64,000 nt of DNA, from assembly GCA_033283165.1 (NCBI GenBank), contig JAWMQL010000002.1:682001-746000 (forward strand). Direction: 5' to 3'. Position 1 is the first letter of the stretch; the number at the start of each line of letters is the position of its first letter. A program made the translations under genes and the position numbers. The DNA is from JAWMQL01 sp033283165. Lineage in GTDB: Bacteria > Pseudomonadota > Gammaproteobacteria > Pseudomonadales > Halieaceae. The notes under the pieces were generated by a model. The model was not told where the DNA came from and searched no databases. It saw nothing but the letters and a program-made list of their open reading frames with translations. This document shows, piece after piece, positions 52,862-61,573 of this stretch.

Positions 52862-54169
52862 ATGAACGCGATATCCAAAACCCTGGCAGCCCTGGTAAGC
52901 GGCTGCCTGTTGCTGAACCCGGCCCTGGCCGTAGAGGAACAGGGGCGCCTGCCCCTGGAAGAGCTGCGCACCTTCGCCGATGTCTACAACCAGATCCGCG
53001 TGGGCTACGTGGAGGAGATCGACGACAGCACCCTGCTGGAGTACGCCATCCAGGGCATGCTGATGGGCCTGGATCCGCACTCGGTCTATCTCACCCGGGA
53101 AGCTTTCGAAGACCTGCAGGACAACACCAGTGGTGAGTTCAGCGGCCTCGGCGTGGAGGTCGGCATGGAGGACGGCTACGTCAAGATCATCTCCCCCATC
53201 GACGGTTCCCCCGCCGCCGAAGCGGGCCTGCAGACCGGCGATGTCATCCTGAAACTGGACAACACCACGGTCAAGGGCATGAGCCTGAACGAGGCCATCG
53301 ACAAAATGCGCGGTCCCAAGGGCAGCGAAATCCAGCTCACCATCGGTCGCCCCGGGGACAGCCAGCCCTTCGAACTCACCCTGATACGGGACGTGATCAA
53401 GGTGGCCAGCGTGCGCGACCGCTGGCTGGAGCCTGGCTACGGCTATATCCGTATCGCCCAGTTCCAGAACCGCACCGGGGAGGATGTCCGCAAGTCGCTG
53501 GAAAAATTGATGACCGACCAGCAGTTGAAGGGCCTGGTACTGGACCTGCGCAATAACCCCGGCGGCATCCTGCGTTCCAGCGTCGACGTGGCGGAGCTGT
53601 TCCTGGACGGCGGTACGGTGGTTTACACCGAAGGTCGGCTGGCCAATTCCGATATTTTCTACGAGGCCCGTGCCAACGATGACAGTGAGGGCACGCCGCT
53701 GGTGGTGCTGATCAATGGCGGTTCGGCCTCAGCCTCGGAGATCGTTGCCGGGGCCCTGCAGGACCACCGCCGGGCGGTAATCATGGGGACCAACAGCTTC
53801 GGCAAGGGCTCGGTGCAGACCGTTCTGCCCCTGTCCGATTCGCGCGCGGTAAAACTCACCACCGCGCTGTACTTCACGCCCAACGGGCGTTCCATCCAGG
53901 CCCAGGGCATCGAACCCGACATCCAGGTGGAGCGCGCCAAGGTCACGGCCTACGACAGTTCCCGCCGGCTGTCCGAAGCGGACCTGAGCGGTCACCTGGG
54001 CAACGGTAACGGCGGCGGAGACCGGCGCAAGGAACCCACGAAGAACGAGTTGCTGGGGACGGATAACCAGCTTTACGAGGCCCTGACCCTGCTGAAAGGC
54101 CTGAATGTACTGGGAATGCGCGACCAGACCGGGGCGGTTGTCAGCCCGGCCGACGCGTCGGGTTCCTGA
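52862..54169 (+). CDS. ctpA: S41 carboxy-terminal processing protease (CtpA-like)
   Basis: 435 residues from ATG 52862 (signal peptide about 1-23, NPALA/VEE). PDZ domain (about 85-165, SGLGVEVGMEDGYV, GSPAAEAGLQTGD) and S41 catalytic core with the Ser of NGGSASASEIVAGALQD and Lys of NSFGKGSVQ. Degrades periplasmic substrates; in Pseudomonas CtpA cuts peptidoglycan hydrolases, which fits the envC neighbour. A C-terminal extension of about 70 residues follows the core. Confidence 0.94.
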   Translation: MNAISKTLAALVSGCLLLNPALAVEEQGRLPLEELRTFADVYNQIRVGYVEEIDDSTLLEYAIQGMLMGLDPHSVYLTREAFEDLQDNTSGEFSGLGVEVGMEDGYVKIISPIDGSPAAEAGLQTGDVILKLDNTTVKGMSLNEAIDKMRGPKGSEIQLTIGRPGDSQPFELTLIRDVIKVASVRDRWLEPGYGYIRIAQFQNRTGEDVRKSLEKLMTDQQLKGLVLDLRNNPGGILRSSVDVAELFLDGGTVVYTEGRLANSDIFYEARANDDSEGTPLVVLINGGSASASEIVAGALQDHRRAVIMGTNSFGKGSVQTVLPLSDSRAVKLTTALYFTPNGRSIQAQGIEPDIQVERAKVTAYDSSRRLSEADLSGHLGNGNGGGDRRKEPTKNELLGTDNQLYEALTLLKGLNVLGMRDQTGAVVSPADASGS

Positions 54170-54221
54170 CCGCCGCCCGGGCCGGGCAGTGGAGCCGGGC
54201 CCGGTGGCCGGCTGGCCCTGC

Positions 54222-54995
54222 CTAAAGTCTCACCTCGATCCCGTGCGCGGCCATATAGGCCTTGGCCTGCGGCACGGTGTACTCGCCAAAGTGAAAGATG
54301 CTGGCGGCCAGCACCGCATCGGCACCGCCCTGGAGAATACCCTCCACCAGGTGGTCGAGGTTACCGACCCCGCCCGAGGCGATCACCGGAATCTCAACTG
54401 CATCCGTAATGGCACGGGTCACGCCCAACTCGAACCCGTTTCTGGTACCGTCCCGGTCCATACTGGTGAGCAGGATTTCACCGGCGCCGAGTTCGGCCAT
54501 TCTGACCGCCCACGCCACCGCGTCGATGCCCGTGGGCCGGCGTCCGCCGTGGGTGAAAATCTCGTAACGCGGCTGGCCGTCCACGTCCTCGACACGCTTG
54601 GCGTCGATCGCCACCACGATGCACTGGGAACCGAAACGCCCGGCAGACTCGCGCACGAGCTCCGGGTTGTGGATGGCGGCAGTATTGATACTGACCTTGT
54701 CGGCCCCGGCATTGAGCATGGTGCGGATATCCTCCACCGTGCGGATACCGCCGCCGACCGTGAGCGGGATAAACACGTGCTCGGCGATCTGCTCCACCGT
54801 GTGCACGGTGGTGTCCCGCCCCTCGTGACTGGCGGTAATATCGAGAAAGGTAACCTCGTCGGCCCCCTGCTCGTTGTAGCGCATGGCGATTTCCACCGGG
54901 TCACCCGCATCGCGGATATCGACGAAGTTCACGCCCTTCACCACGCGGCCGTTTTCCACGTCCAGGCAGGGGATGATGCGTTTCGCCAGTCCCAC
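54222..54995 (-). CDS. hisF: Imidazole glycerol phosphate synthase subunit HisF
   Basis: 257-residue TIM barrel, cyclase subunit. Catalytic aspartates in IIPCLDVENGRVVKG and TSMDRDGT. GTG 54995 gives the standard VGLAKRIIPCLDV start. Last gene of hisB-hisH-hisA-hisF; two bases separate it from hisA. Confidence 0.97.
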   Translation of the reverse strand: MGLAKRIIPCLDVENGRVVKGVNFVDIRDAGDPVEIAMRYNEQGADEVTFLDITASHEGRDTTVHTVEQIAEHVFIPLTVGGGIRTVEDIRTMLNAGADKVSINTAAIHNPELVRESAGRFGSQCIVVAIDAKRVEDVDGQPRYEIFTHGGRRPTGIDAVAWAVRMAELGAGEILLTSMDRDGTRNGFELGVTRAITDAVEIPVIASGGVGNLDHLVEGILQGGADAVLAASIFHFGEYTVPQAKAYMAAHGIEVRL

Positions 54996-54997
54996 GG

Positions 54998-55741
54998 TCA
55001 GGCGCTCTCCGCCAGCTGGTCGCACAATTGCTGGGCCTCGGCCACAGCCAGCGTGCCCTCGTAGATGGCACGGCCGGTGATGGCGCCGCAGATGCCTTCG
55101 CCGGCCACCGCCGCGAGCGCCCGGATGTCCTCGATATCGGTAATGCCGCCGGAGGCAATCACCGGGATACGGGAGGCGCGGGCCATGGCCAGCGTGGCCT
55201 CCACGTTGACCCCCTGCATCATGCCGTCGCGGGCAATGTCGGTGTAGACGATGGCGGACACGCCGTCGGCCTCGAAGCGCCGGGCCAGGTCCGTGGCGCG
55301 CAACTGGGAGACCTCGGCCCAGCCGTCAGTGGCCACCAGGCCATCCTTCGCGTCCAGCCCGACAATCACCCTGCCCGGGAACGCGGTGCAGGCCTCGGCC
55401 ACAAATTCCGGTTCTTTCACCGCCCTGGTGCCGATAATGACGTAACTGACCCCGGCCCTTACATAGTGTTCGATGGTCTCCAGGCTGCGGATGCCGCCGC
55501 CGATCTGGATCGGCAGCTCCGGGTAGGCCGCGGCGATGGCGGTTACCACCTCACCGTTGACCGGCTCGCCGGCAAAGGCGCCGTTCAGGTCCACCAGGTG
55601 CAGGCGCCGGCAACCGGCATCCACCCAGCGGGCCGCCATGGCCACCGGGTCGTCGGAGAACACGGTACTGTCCTCCATCAGCCCCTGCCGCAGGCGCACG
55701 CACTGGCCGTCCTTCAGGTCGATTGCGGGGATAATCAGCAT
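54998..55741 (-). CDS. hisA: Phosphoribosylformimino-AICAR-P isomerase HisA
   Basis: 247-residue TIM barrel related to HisF. Catalytic Asp in IIPAIDLKDGQCVRL and second Asp in YTDIARDGMMQGVN. ATG 55741 overlaps the hisH 3' end by 7 bases. Fourth histidine step. The longer reading frame upstream is hisH read in another frame. Confidence 0.97.
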   Translation of the reverse strand: MLIIPAIDLKDGQCVRLRQGLMEDSTVFSDDPVAMAARWVDAGCRRLHLVDLNGAFAGEPVNGEVVTAIAAAYPELPIQIGGGIRSLETIEHYVRAGVSYVIIGTRAVKEPEFVAEACTAFPGRVIVGLDAKDGLVATDGWAEVSQLRATDLARRFEADGVSAIVYTDIARDGMMQGVNVEATLAMARASRIPVIASGGITDIEDIRALAAVAGEGICGAITGRAIYEGTLAVAEAQQLCDQLAESA

Positions 55742-56385
55742 TGTCCGTTCCAATCCAGAAAGTTGCGCAGCAGCTGCAGTCCTGCGGTGGCGGATTTCTC
55801 CGGGTGAAACTGCACCGCGAACAGGTTGTCCCGGGCCAGCGCGGCATCCGCGGCAACCCCGTATTCCACCGCGCCCGCCAGCAGCGCCCGATCTACCGCG
55901 TGAACGTAATAACTGTGCACGAAATAAAAGCGCGTGTTGTCTTCGATGCCCTGCCACATGGGGTGAGCACGGGTCTGGCGCACCTCGTTCCAGCCCATGT
56001 GGGGCACCTTGAGGCGGCGGCCGGCCGCATCGTGCAGCGGATGGCCGAAGAAGCGCACCTCGCCGGGAATGATATCCAGGCAATCCACCCCGCCGTTCTC
56101 CTCGGAGCGGCTCATCAGCGCCTGCATGCCGACACAGATGGCGAGCACCGGGACATGGCGCGAGACCAGCGCCTGTTGCAACAACTCGTCGCACTTCAGG
56201 CGCCGGATTTCTGCCATGCAATCACGGATTGCGCCCACCCCGGGAAAAACCACCCGGTCGGCGCGGGCGATCTCCGCCGCGTCATGGGTCACCACCACGC
56301 GCTCGGCGCCCACGTGCCGGAGGCCGCTGGCCACCGAGTGCAGGTTACCCATGCCGTAGTCGATGACGGCGACTGTACCGCTCAT
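55735..56385 (-). CDS. hisH: Imidazole glycerol phosphate synthase subunit HisH
   Basis: 216-residue class I glutamine amidotransferase, partner of HisF. Nucleophile cysteine in LAICVGMQALM, oxyanion region near the N-terminal DYGMGNLHSV, and the His-Glu pair in FAVQFHPEKS. Confidence 0.97.
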   Translation of the reverse strand: MSGTVAVIDYGMGNLHSVASGLRHVGAERVVVTHDAAEIARADRVVFPGVGAIRDCMAEIRRLKCDELLQQALVSRHVPVLAICVGMQALMSRSEENGGVDCLDIIPGEVRFFGHPLHDAAGRRLKVPHMGWNEVRQTRAHPMWQGIEDNTRFYFVHSYYVHAVDRALLAGAVEYGVAADAALARDNLFAVQFHPEKSATAGLQLLRNFLDWNGQC

Positions 56386-56394
56386 ACGCGCTGC

Positions 56395-56988
56395 CTACAG
56401 AACGCCCTTGGTGGAGGGCGTGACACCGGCCATGCGCTCGTCCGCCGCCAGCGCCATGCGCAGCGCCCGACCGAAGGCCTTGAACACGGTCTCGGCCTGG
56501 TGGTGACTGTTGTCGCCGCGCAGGTTGTCCACATGCAGGGTCACCAGGGCGTGGTTGATGAAGCCCTGAAAGAATTCGTGAAACAGGTCCACGTCGAACC
56601 CGCCCACGCTGGCGCGGGTAAAAGGCACGTGAAACTCCAGGCCCGGGCGGCCGGAGAAATCCACCACCACTCTTGAGAGGGCCTCGTCCAGGGGTACGTA
56701 GGCGTGGCCGTAACGCACTATGCCTTTCTTGTCCCCCACCGCCTGGGCGACTGCCAGGCCCAGGGTGATGCCGATATCCTCCACCGTGTGATGATCGTCG
56801 ATGTGCAGGTCGCCCACCGCCTTGATGTCCAGGTCGATCAGCCCGTGGCGGGCGATCTGGTCCATCATGTGCTCCAGGAAGGGAATCCCGGTATCAAACT
56901 GGGCCGCGCCGGTACCGTCCAGGTTCACCATCACGGTGATCTGGGTCTCCAGCGTATTGCGTGTCACGGTGGCCTTGCGTTCAGCCAT
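56395..56988 (-). CDS. hisB: Imidazoleglycerol-phosphate dehydratase
   Basis: 197-residue monofunctional enzyme (no phosphatase domain). Manganese ligands in FLEHMMDQIARHG, DLHIDDHHTVEDIG, and HEFFQGF, NSHHQAETVFKA. ATG 56988. First gene of the hisBHAF operon; the sixth histidine step. Confidence 0.97.
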   Translation of the reverse strand: MAERKATVTRNTLETQITVMVNLDGTGAAQFDTGIPFLEHMMDQIARHGLIDLDIKAVGDLHIDDHHTVEDIGITLGLAVAQAVGDKKGIVRYGHAYVPLDEALSRVVVDFSGRPGLEFHVPFTRASVGGFDVDLFHEFFQGFINHALVTLHVDNLRGDNSHHQAETVFKAFGRALRMALAADERMAGVTPSTKGVL

Positions 56989-57100
56989 GGGTCGCTCCGC
57001 GTGTAGGCCCGGGGGGCCGGAAAAACGCGCCATTATAAGGTAACAAGCCCTTGAATTCACTGGCAGTTTTACGCCCCCGGAAGTACCCTGTTCCGGCACC

Positions 57101-57175
57101 GTCACCCCGGCGAAAGCCGGGGCCCATCGTCATCCCGGTTGCACCATCGTCATCCCCGCGAAGGCGGGAATGCAG
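57101..57175. repeat. Two REP-like palindromic repeats between hisB and mutY
   Basis: CCCCGGC-GAAA-GCCGGGG at 57105-57122 and a related hairpin CCCGC-GAAG-GCGGG at 57155-57168, each beginning GTCA(T/C)CCC, with a broken third copy between (57131-57139). They match the widespread proteobacterial GTCATCCCCGCGAAGGCGGG-type intergenic repeat. They end just before the mutY ribosome site and separate divergent operons. Confidence 0.85.
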
Positions 57176-57201
57176 CAAACAGCCAAGGAACCACCAAGCC
57201 C

Positions 57202-58254
57202 ATGCCCCCGTCCTTCTCTGACCGCGTACTGACCTGGTTCGACCAGCACGGCCGCAAGGACCTTCCCTGGCAGCGGGACATCACGCCCTACCGGGTGTGG
57301 GTGTCGGAGATCATGCTGCAGCAGACCCAGGTACGCACGGTCATCCCCTACTACGAGCGCTTCATGGCGCGTTTCCCCACCGTAGGGGAACTGGCGGCAG
57401 CCGCGGAAGACGAGGTCCTGCACCTCTGGACCGGCCTCGGCTACTACGCCCGGGCCCGCAACCTGCACAAGGCCGCGCGCCAGGTCTGTGAGCAGTTCCA
57501 CGGCGAATTTCCCGCCACGGTCGACGCCCTGGCCGGACTGCCGGGCGTCGGCCGCTCCACCGCCGGGGCCATTGTCAGTATCGCCTACCGGAAACGTGCC
57601 CCGATCCTGGACGGGAACGTGAAACGGGTGCTGGCCCGGCACGGCGCCATCGACGGCTGGCCGGGTGACGCGGCAGTCCTGAAGCAATTGTGGGCCCTGG
57701 CGGAGGATTACACCCCAGGCGAACGGGTCGCCGATTACAGCCAGGCCATGATGGACCTGGGCGCCACCCTGTGCACCCGTTCGAGGCCGGACTGCGGGCG
57801 CTGTCCGCTGGCGCTGGACTGCCGGGCGCTGGCAGCCGGCGAGCAGGACCGCTACCCCGGCAGGAAGCCGAAAAAGGCCCTGCCAGTGAAGTCCACCGTG
57901 TTCCTGATGGCCCAGTCACCAGACGGCGACCTGTGGCTGGAGCGGCGCCCACCCAGCGGTATCTGGGGCGGGCTGTGGTGCTTCCCGGAACTGGACGGCG
58001 AAGACGAATGCACCACGTGGTGCGTGGACCGTTGGGGACGGGAACCCGCCGCGGCCGAACAGTGGGAGCCCTTCCGCCATACCTTCAGCCACTATCACCT
58101 CGACATCCAACCGGTGCTCGTTACCCTGGACCGCGAGCCCGGCGCGGTCATGGATACCAGCGCCCAGCTCTGGTATAACCTGCGCCAACCCCCGGCCGTA
58201 GGCCTGGCAGCCCCGGTTTCCGGCCTGCTCGAGCGCCTGGCCCAGCGCACCTAG
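57202..58254 (+). CDS. mutY: A/G-specific adenine glycosylase MutY
   Basis: 350 residues. Catalytic HhH-GPD domain with VSEIMLQQTQVRTVIPYY (Glu), HhH GLPGVGRSTAGAI and catalytic Asp in ILDGNVKRVLAR; the iron-sulfur ligands C-x6-C-x2-C-x5-C in CTRSRPDCGRCPLALDC; a C-terminal Nudix-like 8-oxoG reader domain. Removes A opposite 8-oxoG. ATG 57202 excludes a stretch derived from the upstream repeat. Followed by yggX. Confidence 0.96.
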   Translation: MPPSFSDRVLTWFDQHGRKDLPWQRDITPYRVWVSEIMLQQTQVRTVIPYYERFMARFPTVGELAAAAEDEVLHLWTGLGYYARARNLHKAARQVCEQFHGEFPATVDALAGLPGVGRSTAGAIVSIAYRKRAPILDGNVKRVLARHGAIDGWPGDAAVLKQLWALAEDYTPGERVADYSQAMMDLGATLCTRSRPDCGRCPLALDCRALAAGEQDRYPGRKPKKALPVKSTVFLMAQSPDGDLWLERRPPSGIWGGLWCFPELDGEDECTTWCVDRWGREPAAAEQWEPFRHTFSHYHLDIQPVLVTLDREPGAVMDTSAQLWYNLRQPPAVGLAAPVSGLLERLAQRT

Positions 58255-58265
58255 AGGAAATCCAC

Positions 58266-58538
58266 ATGGCACGCACCGTGTTTTGCAAGAAGTACCAGCA
58301 GGAAATGGAAGGACTGGACGCCCCGCCCTACCCGGGCCCCAGGGGCCAGGAGATTTTCGAGCACGTCTCGAAGCAGGCCTGGGCCGACTGGCAGGCGCAC
58401 CAGACCATGCTGATCAACGAAAAGCACCTCAGCCTGGTGGACCCGGATGCGCGCAAATACCTGCAGCAGGAAATGGAAAAATACCTCGCCGGCGAGGACT
58501 TCGACCAGGCCGAGGGCTACGTCCCTCCGAGCGAGTAG
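58266..58538 (+). CDS. yggX: YggX, oxidative-damage protection/Fe(II)-trafficking protein
   Basis: 90 residues with the family start MARTVFCKKYQQEMEGLD (conserved Cys7), PGPRGQEIFEHVSKQAW and MLINEKHLSLVDPDARKYL. Protects iron-sulfur enzymes from superoxide. Eleven bases after mutY, the same pair as in E. coli. Confidence 0.95.
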   Translation: MARTVFCKKYQQEMEGLDAPPYPGPRGQEIFEHVSKQAWADWQAHQTMLINEKHLSLVDPDARKYLQQEMEKYLAGEDFDQAEGYVPPSE

Positions 58539-58557
58539 ACGCCACCCTCAGGCACGC

Positions 58558-58586
58558 TTGACTCCCGCGGCCTCTGCGGGTTTAAT
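58558..58586 (+). promoter_or_regulatory. Promoter of tRNA-Phe
   Basis: TTGACT (58558-58563), 17-base spacer, TTTAAT (58581-58586), followed by ACGCGCC, a GC-rich discriminator typical of stringently controlled stable-RNA genes. Confidence 0.75.
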
Positions 58587-58612
58587 ACGCGCCTCTCGCA
58601 AGCCGCGACCAC

Positions 58613-58688
58613 GCCCAGATAGCTCAGTCGGTAGAGCAGGGGATTGAAAATCCCCGTGTCGGCAGTTCGATTCTGTCTCTGGGCACCA
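58613..58688 (+). tRNA. tRNA-Phe (GAA)
   Basis: 76 bases with complete cloverleaf: acceptor GCCCAGA/TCTGGGC, D arm AGCTCAGTCGGTAGAGC, anticodon stem GGGGA/TCCCC with loop TTGAAAA (GAA at 58646-58648), T arm with GTTCGATTC, and an encoded CCA end. The HNH gene ends five bases beyond it on the other strand. Confidence 0.97.
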
Positions 58689-58692
58689 TCTT

Positions 58693-59790
58693 TCAACTTC
58701 GCCGGAACTGAAACTCCCCGCTCGGGCCATTTTTGATAGAGAAGGCCCCCTCGTGCAGCAGCCTGTGATGCTTCGAACAGAGCAGGATCGTGTTATCCAG
58801 GCTCGTATATCCCCCGTCAGCCCAGTGCATCACGTGATGCGCGTCGAGCCATTTCTCATGAGTGCATCCTGGATACCGACAACACTTGTCACGCGCGAGT
58901 AATGCTCGTCTCAGGGCTGGCTGCACCACGCGGTGCTTCCTGCCCACATTAAGTGGATTTCCTTTTTCATCTTCCTCAACAGTTACCACGGCGCTATCAC
59001 AACAAAGCCGTCGCACCGTCTCAATCGGCAGGTCACTGTTGCTCTTCTCATCGGGCTGACCGCGCAGAGCTTTCTCATCCACATGCACCACCACCTGGTA
59101 ATGATCCGCTGTACAGCTCTTCTGTTCCTCGCCACCAGCAAGGTATCCGCGCGCTACCTCGACCAGCGCATCCGCCTGCTGCTGGTGGAGGGTTTCTGCG
59201 CCTGCACCCCCCTCGGAGGTCTCCATCGATGCCAGCGCCATCTCCAAAGCTTTCATCACCAACTCGCCCTGTTCACGCGGCAGTTCAACGGAAATGGTCA
59301 TACTCCCATCTCCGTGCGTAGAGCGACTCAGGTATCGCTCCCGGTGCAGGCGCTGCGCATCCTCACCCGCGAACTGCCTGTGCACATTGCGCAATTTCCG
59401 GCAGTGATCATCCACCTGCTGCGCAGTGGCCAGGATGGCGTAATCCAGCAACCGCTCTTCCGTAGCCGGTGTGGCGATGCGAGTGAGCGCCCGTGCCTTG
59501 GAATAGGACAGTTCACCGGATTGGAAAGCGCCTGAAGTCAAGGGCAGGTCGAACAGGGCGTTGGCCACCCGCAGTTTTTCCCGCGCGGTACCGGGGCACA
59601 GGCCGCACTTCATGTTCAGCCACTCGGCGCAGTTGTTGAAGTGGTAGGCCTTCCAGCCCTGGCGCAGGTCGAACTCCCTCACCAGCACCAGAAACTCGTA
59701 TTCCTCCGCGTTTATCCTGCCGGCAAGGTTGATGATTTCATCTTCCAGATCATCCAGGCTGCGGCGGGAAAGATATTGGACGTTTTCCAT
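58693..59790 (-). CDS. DUF222/HNH endonuclease-domain protein (13E12-type)
   Basis: 365 residues from ATG 59790, which has GAGG 8 bases upstream. N-terminal DUF222 helical domain (about 1-250, FNNCAEWLNMKCGLCPGTAREKL, ALTRIATPATEERLL) and a C-terminal HNH nuclease: CRYPGCTHEKWLDAHHVMHW with the following DNTILLCSKHHRLLH. All zinc and catalytic residues are present. This family is common in actinobacterial mobile and repeated genes; targets are unknown. Codons here are visibly more AT-rich than neighbours, and the gene abuts a tRNA, both pointing to horizontal arrival. Confidence 0.88.
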   Translation of the reverse strand: MENVQYLSRRSLDDLEDEIINLAGRINAEEYEFLVLVREFDLRQGWKAYHFNNCAEWLNMKCGLCPGTAREKLRVANALFDLPLTSGAFQSGELSYSKARALTRIATPATEERLLDYAILATAQQVDDHCRKLRNVHRQFAGEDAQRLHRERYLSRSTHGDGSMTISVELPREQGELVMKALEMALASMETSEGGAGAETLHQQQADALVEVARGYLAGGEEQKSCTADHYQVVVHVDEKALRGQPDEKSNSDLPIETVRRLCCDSAVVTVEEDEKGNPLNVGRKHRVVQPALRRALLARDKCCRYPGCTHEKWLDAHHVMHWADGGYTSLDNTILLCSKHHRLLHEGAFSIKNGPSGEFQFRRS

Positions 59791-59947
59791 AACAGGGGCC
59801 TCTTTTATCGAACTGGAGCGCACTTTCACACACACAATTCTACCCCTAACTCATTGATATAATTATCTTTTTATCACATCAAATGCGTTCATCCATTATC
59901 GCCGGCCAGGGCGCCGTACCCGGGAACACCCGCCTTCCTGACAGATG

Positions 59948-60697
59948 TCAGCTAACCACCCGGCCGCCGTTCACCCCGATCGTCTGCCCGGTCACGTAAC
60001 CGCTCGCCTCCGCACACAACCAGGCACAGGCATTGGCGATATCCTCCGGCTCACCCAGGCGGCGCACCGGCAGCGTGGCCTTGAGGGTCTCGGTGGAGAT
60101 ATTGAAATTCTTCGCGTTCGCCTCCGACATGATGGTGCCCATTACCGAGCCCGGGGGAATGTTGTTCACCGTGATGCCGTGGGGGCCGAGTTCCTGTGCC
60201 AGGGAGCGGGTCAGGGTAATCACCGCCCCCTTGGAGGAGGAGTAGTGGGCCGCGTTGACCGCGCCGGTCTGGCCGCTGGAGGAGGAGATATTCACGATCC
60301 GGCCCCAGCCCCCCGCCTTCATATCAGGCAGGGCCTCCTGGGTCACCCGGAACAGGCCGTGCACATTCACCCGGTAGATGAACTCCCACTCCTGATCGGA
60401 GATCTGTTCGAAAGGGGTGAAAGCCACCACCCCGGCGTTATTCACCACGATATTGACCGGCCCGAAGGTCTCGCGCAGGATTGCCAGGGCGGCGCGCACC
60501 TGCTCGCGGTCCGACACGTCGGCACCCAGCGCCACCGCGTTCCCGCCATCCTCCCGAATCGCCGCGACCGTGTCGGCGCAGCGCTGCGCGTCGAGGTCGA
60601 GCACGCCAACCGCGACGCCGTCCCGGGCCAGGCGCCGGGCGCAGGCGGCGCCAATGCCGGCTGCGGCGCCGGTAACCAGTGCTACTTTTCCCGTCAT
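59948..60697 (-). CDS. Short-chain dehydrogenase/reductase (FabG-like)
   Basis: 249 residues. NAD(P)-binding TGAAAGIG, DADVSDR, NNAG, and catalytic S...YxxxK in NISSSSGQTG / HYSSSKGAV. Closest in pattern to 3-oxoacyl-ACP or acetoacetyl-CoA reductases; substrate unknown. A single gene with no operon partner. Confidence 0.9.
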   Translation of the reverse strand: MTGKVALVTGAAAGIGAACARRLARDGVAVGVLDLDAQRCADTVAAIREDGGNAVALGADVSDREQVRAALAILRETFGPVNIVVNNAGVVAFTPFEQISDQEWEFIYRVNVHGLFRVTQEALPDMKAGGWGRIVNISSSSGQTGAVNAAHYSSSKGAVITLTRSLAQELGPHGITVNNIPPGSVMGTIMSEANAKNFNISTETLKATLPVRRLGEPEDIANACAWLCAEASGYVTGQTIGVNGGRVVS

Positions 60698-61143
60698 GTG
60701 AGTTTTCCTTTGTGTTACGTGAGGAGTTGTGAATCAACATTGTTGGTTATTATTTGAGGCCAGCAAGATACAACAAATGGCGATTCTTGGCGACATCCTG
60801 AAATCGGCGCAGGAGAGCCGGCTTGAAACCATATCCTGGGCAAAGGGGATATGGCGCGATCTTTAGCGCATGAGCGACGGCCAATTCCGCATCTGCAAAC
60901 GGGAGGTCATCACCGACTGGGACATCATCACAGCACCCACCATGGCGCTGATTTTCTGAGCCAGACTTCACCGCCCGGCTATACTGGACTGATTTCGAAG
61001 AAACTGGCGGAGATTACCTATGACCCTGCAAGTCATCGACGACGGCTTCGAACAGACCTTCGGCTGGCCCGGCTGAGCCCGGCGGTGCAGTCAGCGTGTC
61101 AAACGGGTAAAGTTGCCGCAACAGACATATCAGGGACCTCAGG
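60698..61143. other. Gene-poor gap with a possible 18-codon reading frame
   Basis: 446 bases without a supported gene. A short frame ATG 61020 to TGA 61076 (18 codons, beginning MTLQVIDDGFEQ) has a GGAG ribosome site at good spacing and could be a leader peptide or a truncated gene. Longer frames here have poor composition. The rest looks like degraded or regulatory sequence. Confidence 0.4.
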
Positions 61144-61569
61144 GTGGTAGCCGTCTTCCTGTTCAACGGTATCGTGGTCGCGCTGGTGGTGCTGATCCAT
61201 TATGAGTTCCTGCACCAGTTCACCGTGCTGATGCCGCGGATGAAAATCCGCCATCGTTTCCGCATTGTGATCGGGGTGTTTGGCGCGCTGGTCGCCCACG
61301 CCATCGAGGTGTGGATTTTTGCCCTGTCCTACCTGTGGATGCACCGCAGTAAAGGCTGGGGACACCTGCAGGGCAACTTCGAGAACACCATCTGGGACTG
61401 CGTGTATTTCTCCTTTACCTCCTACACCACCCTGGGCACCGGCGACATCGAGCCCATCGGCCAGTTGCGTTACCTGACCGGGCTGGAATCCCTGACCGGC
61501 CTGGTCCTGATTACCTGGACCGCTTCGTTCCTGTACCTTGAAATGACCCGCTACTGGGACGAGGGCTGA
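61144..61569 (+). CDS. Small potassium-channel-like membrane protein
   Basis: 141 residues from GTG 61144. Two membrane helices (about 4-25 and 40-65), a pore helix plus filter (FSFTSYTTLGTGDIEP) and a final helix (about 115-135): an ion-channel pore-domain layout. The canonical GYGD filter reads GTGD, so selectivity may differ. No RCK or voltage-sensor domain. Four bases upstream of the next membrane gene, so likely co-expressed. Start uncertain. Confidence 0.78.
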   Translation: MVAVFLFNGIVVALVVLIHYEFLHQFTVLMPRMKIRHRFRIVIGVFGALVAHAIEVWIFALSYLWMHRSKGWGHLQGNFENTIWDCVYFSFTSYTTLGTGDIEPIGQLRYLTGLESLTGLVLITWTASFLYLEMTRYWDEG

Positions 61570-61573
61570 GCCT

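Noticed and set aside
57139..57201. N-terminal extension of mutY
   Set aside because: It is translated from the palindromic repeat; homologues start near residue 22 of that frame.
58613..58688. tRNA-Phe as attachment site of an integrated element
   Set aside because: No integrase and no second copy of the tRNA 3' end seen in the window.
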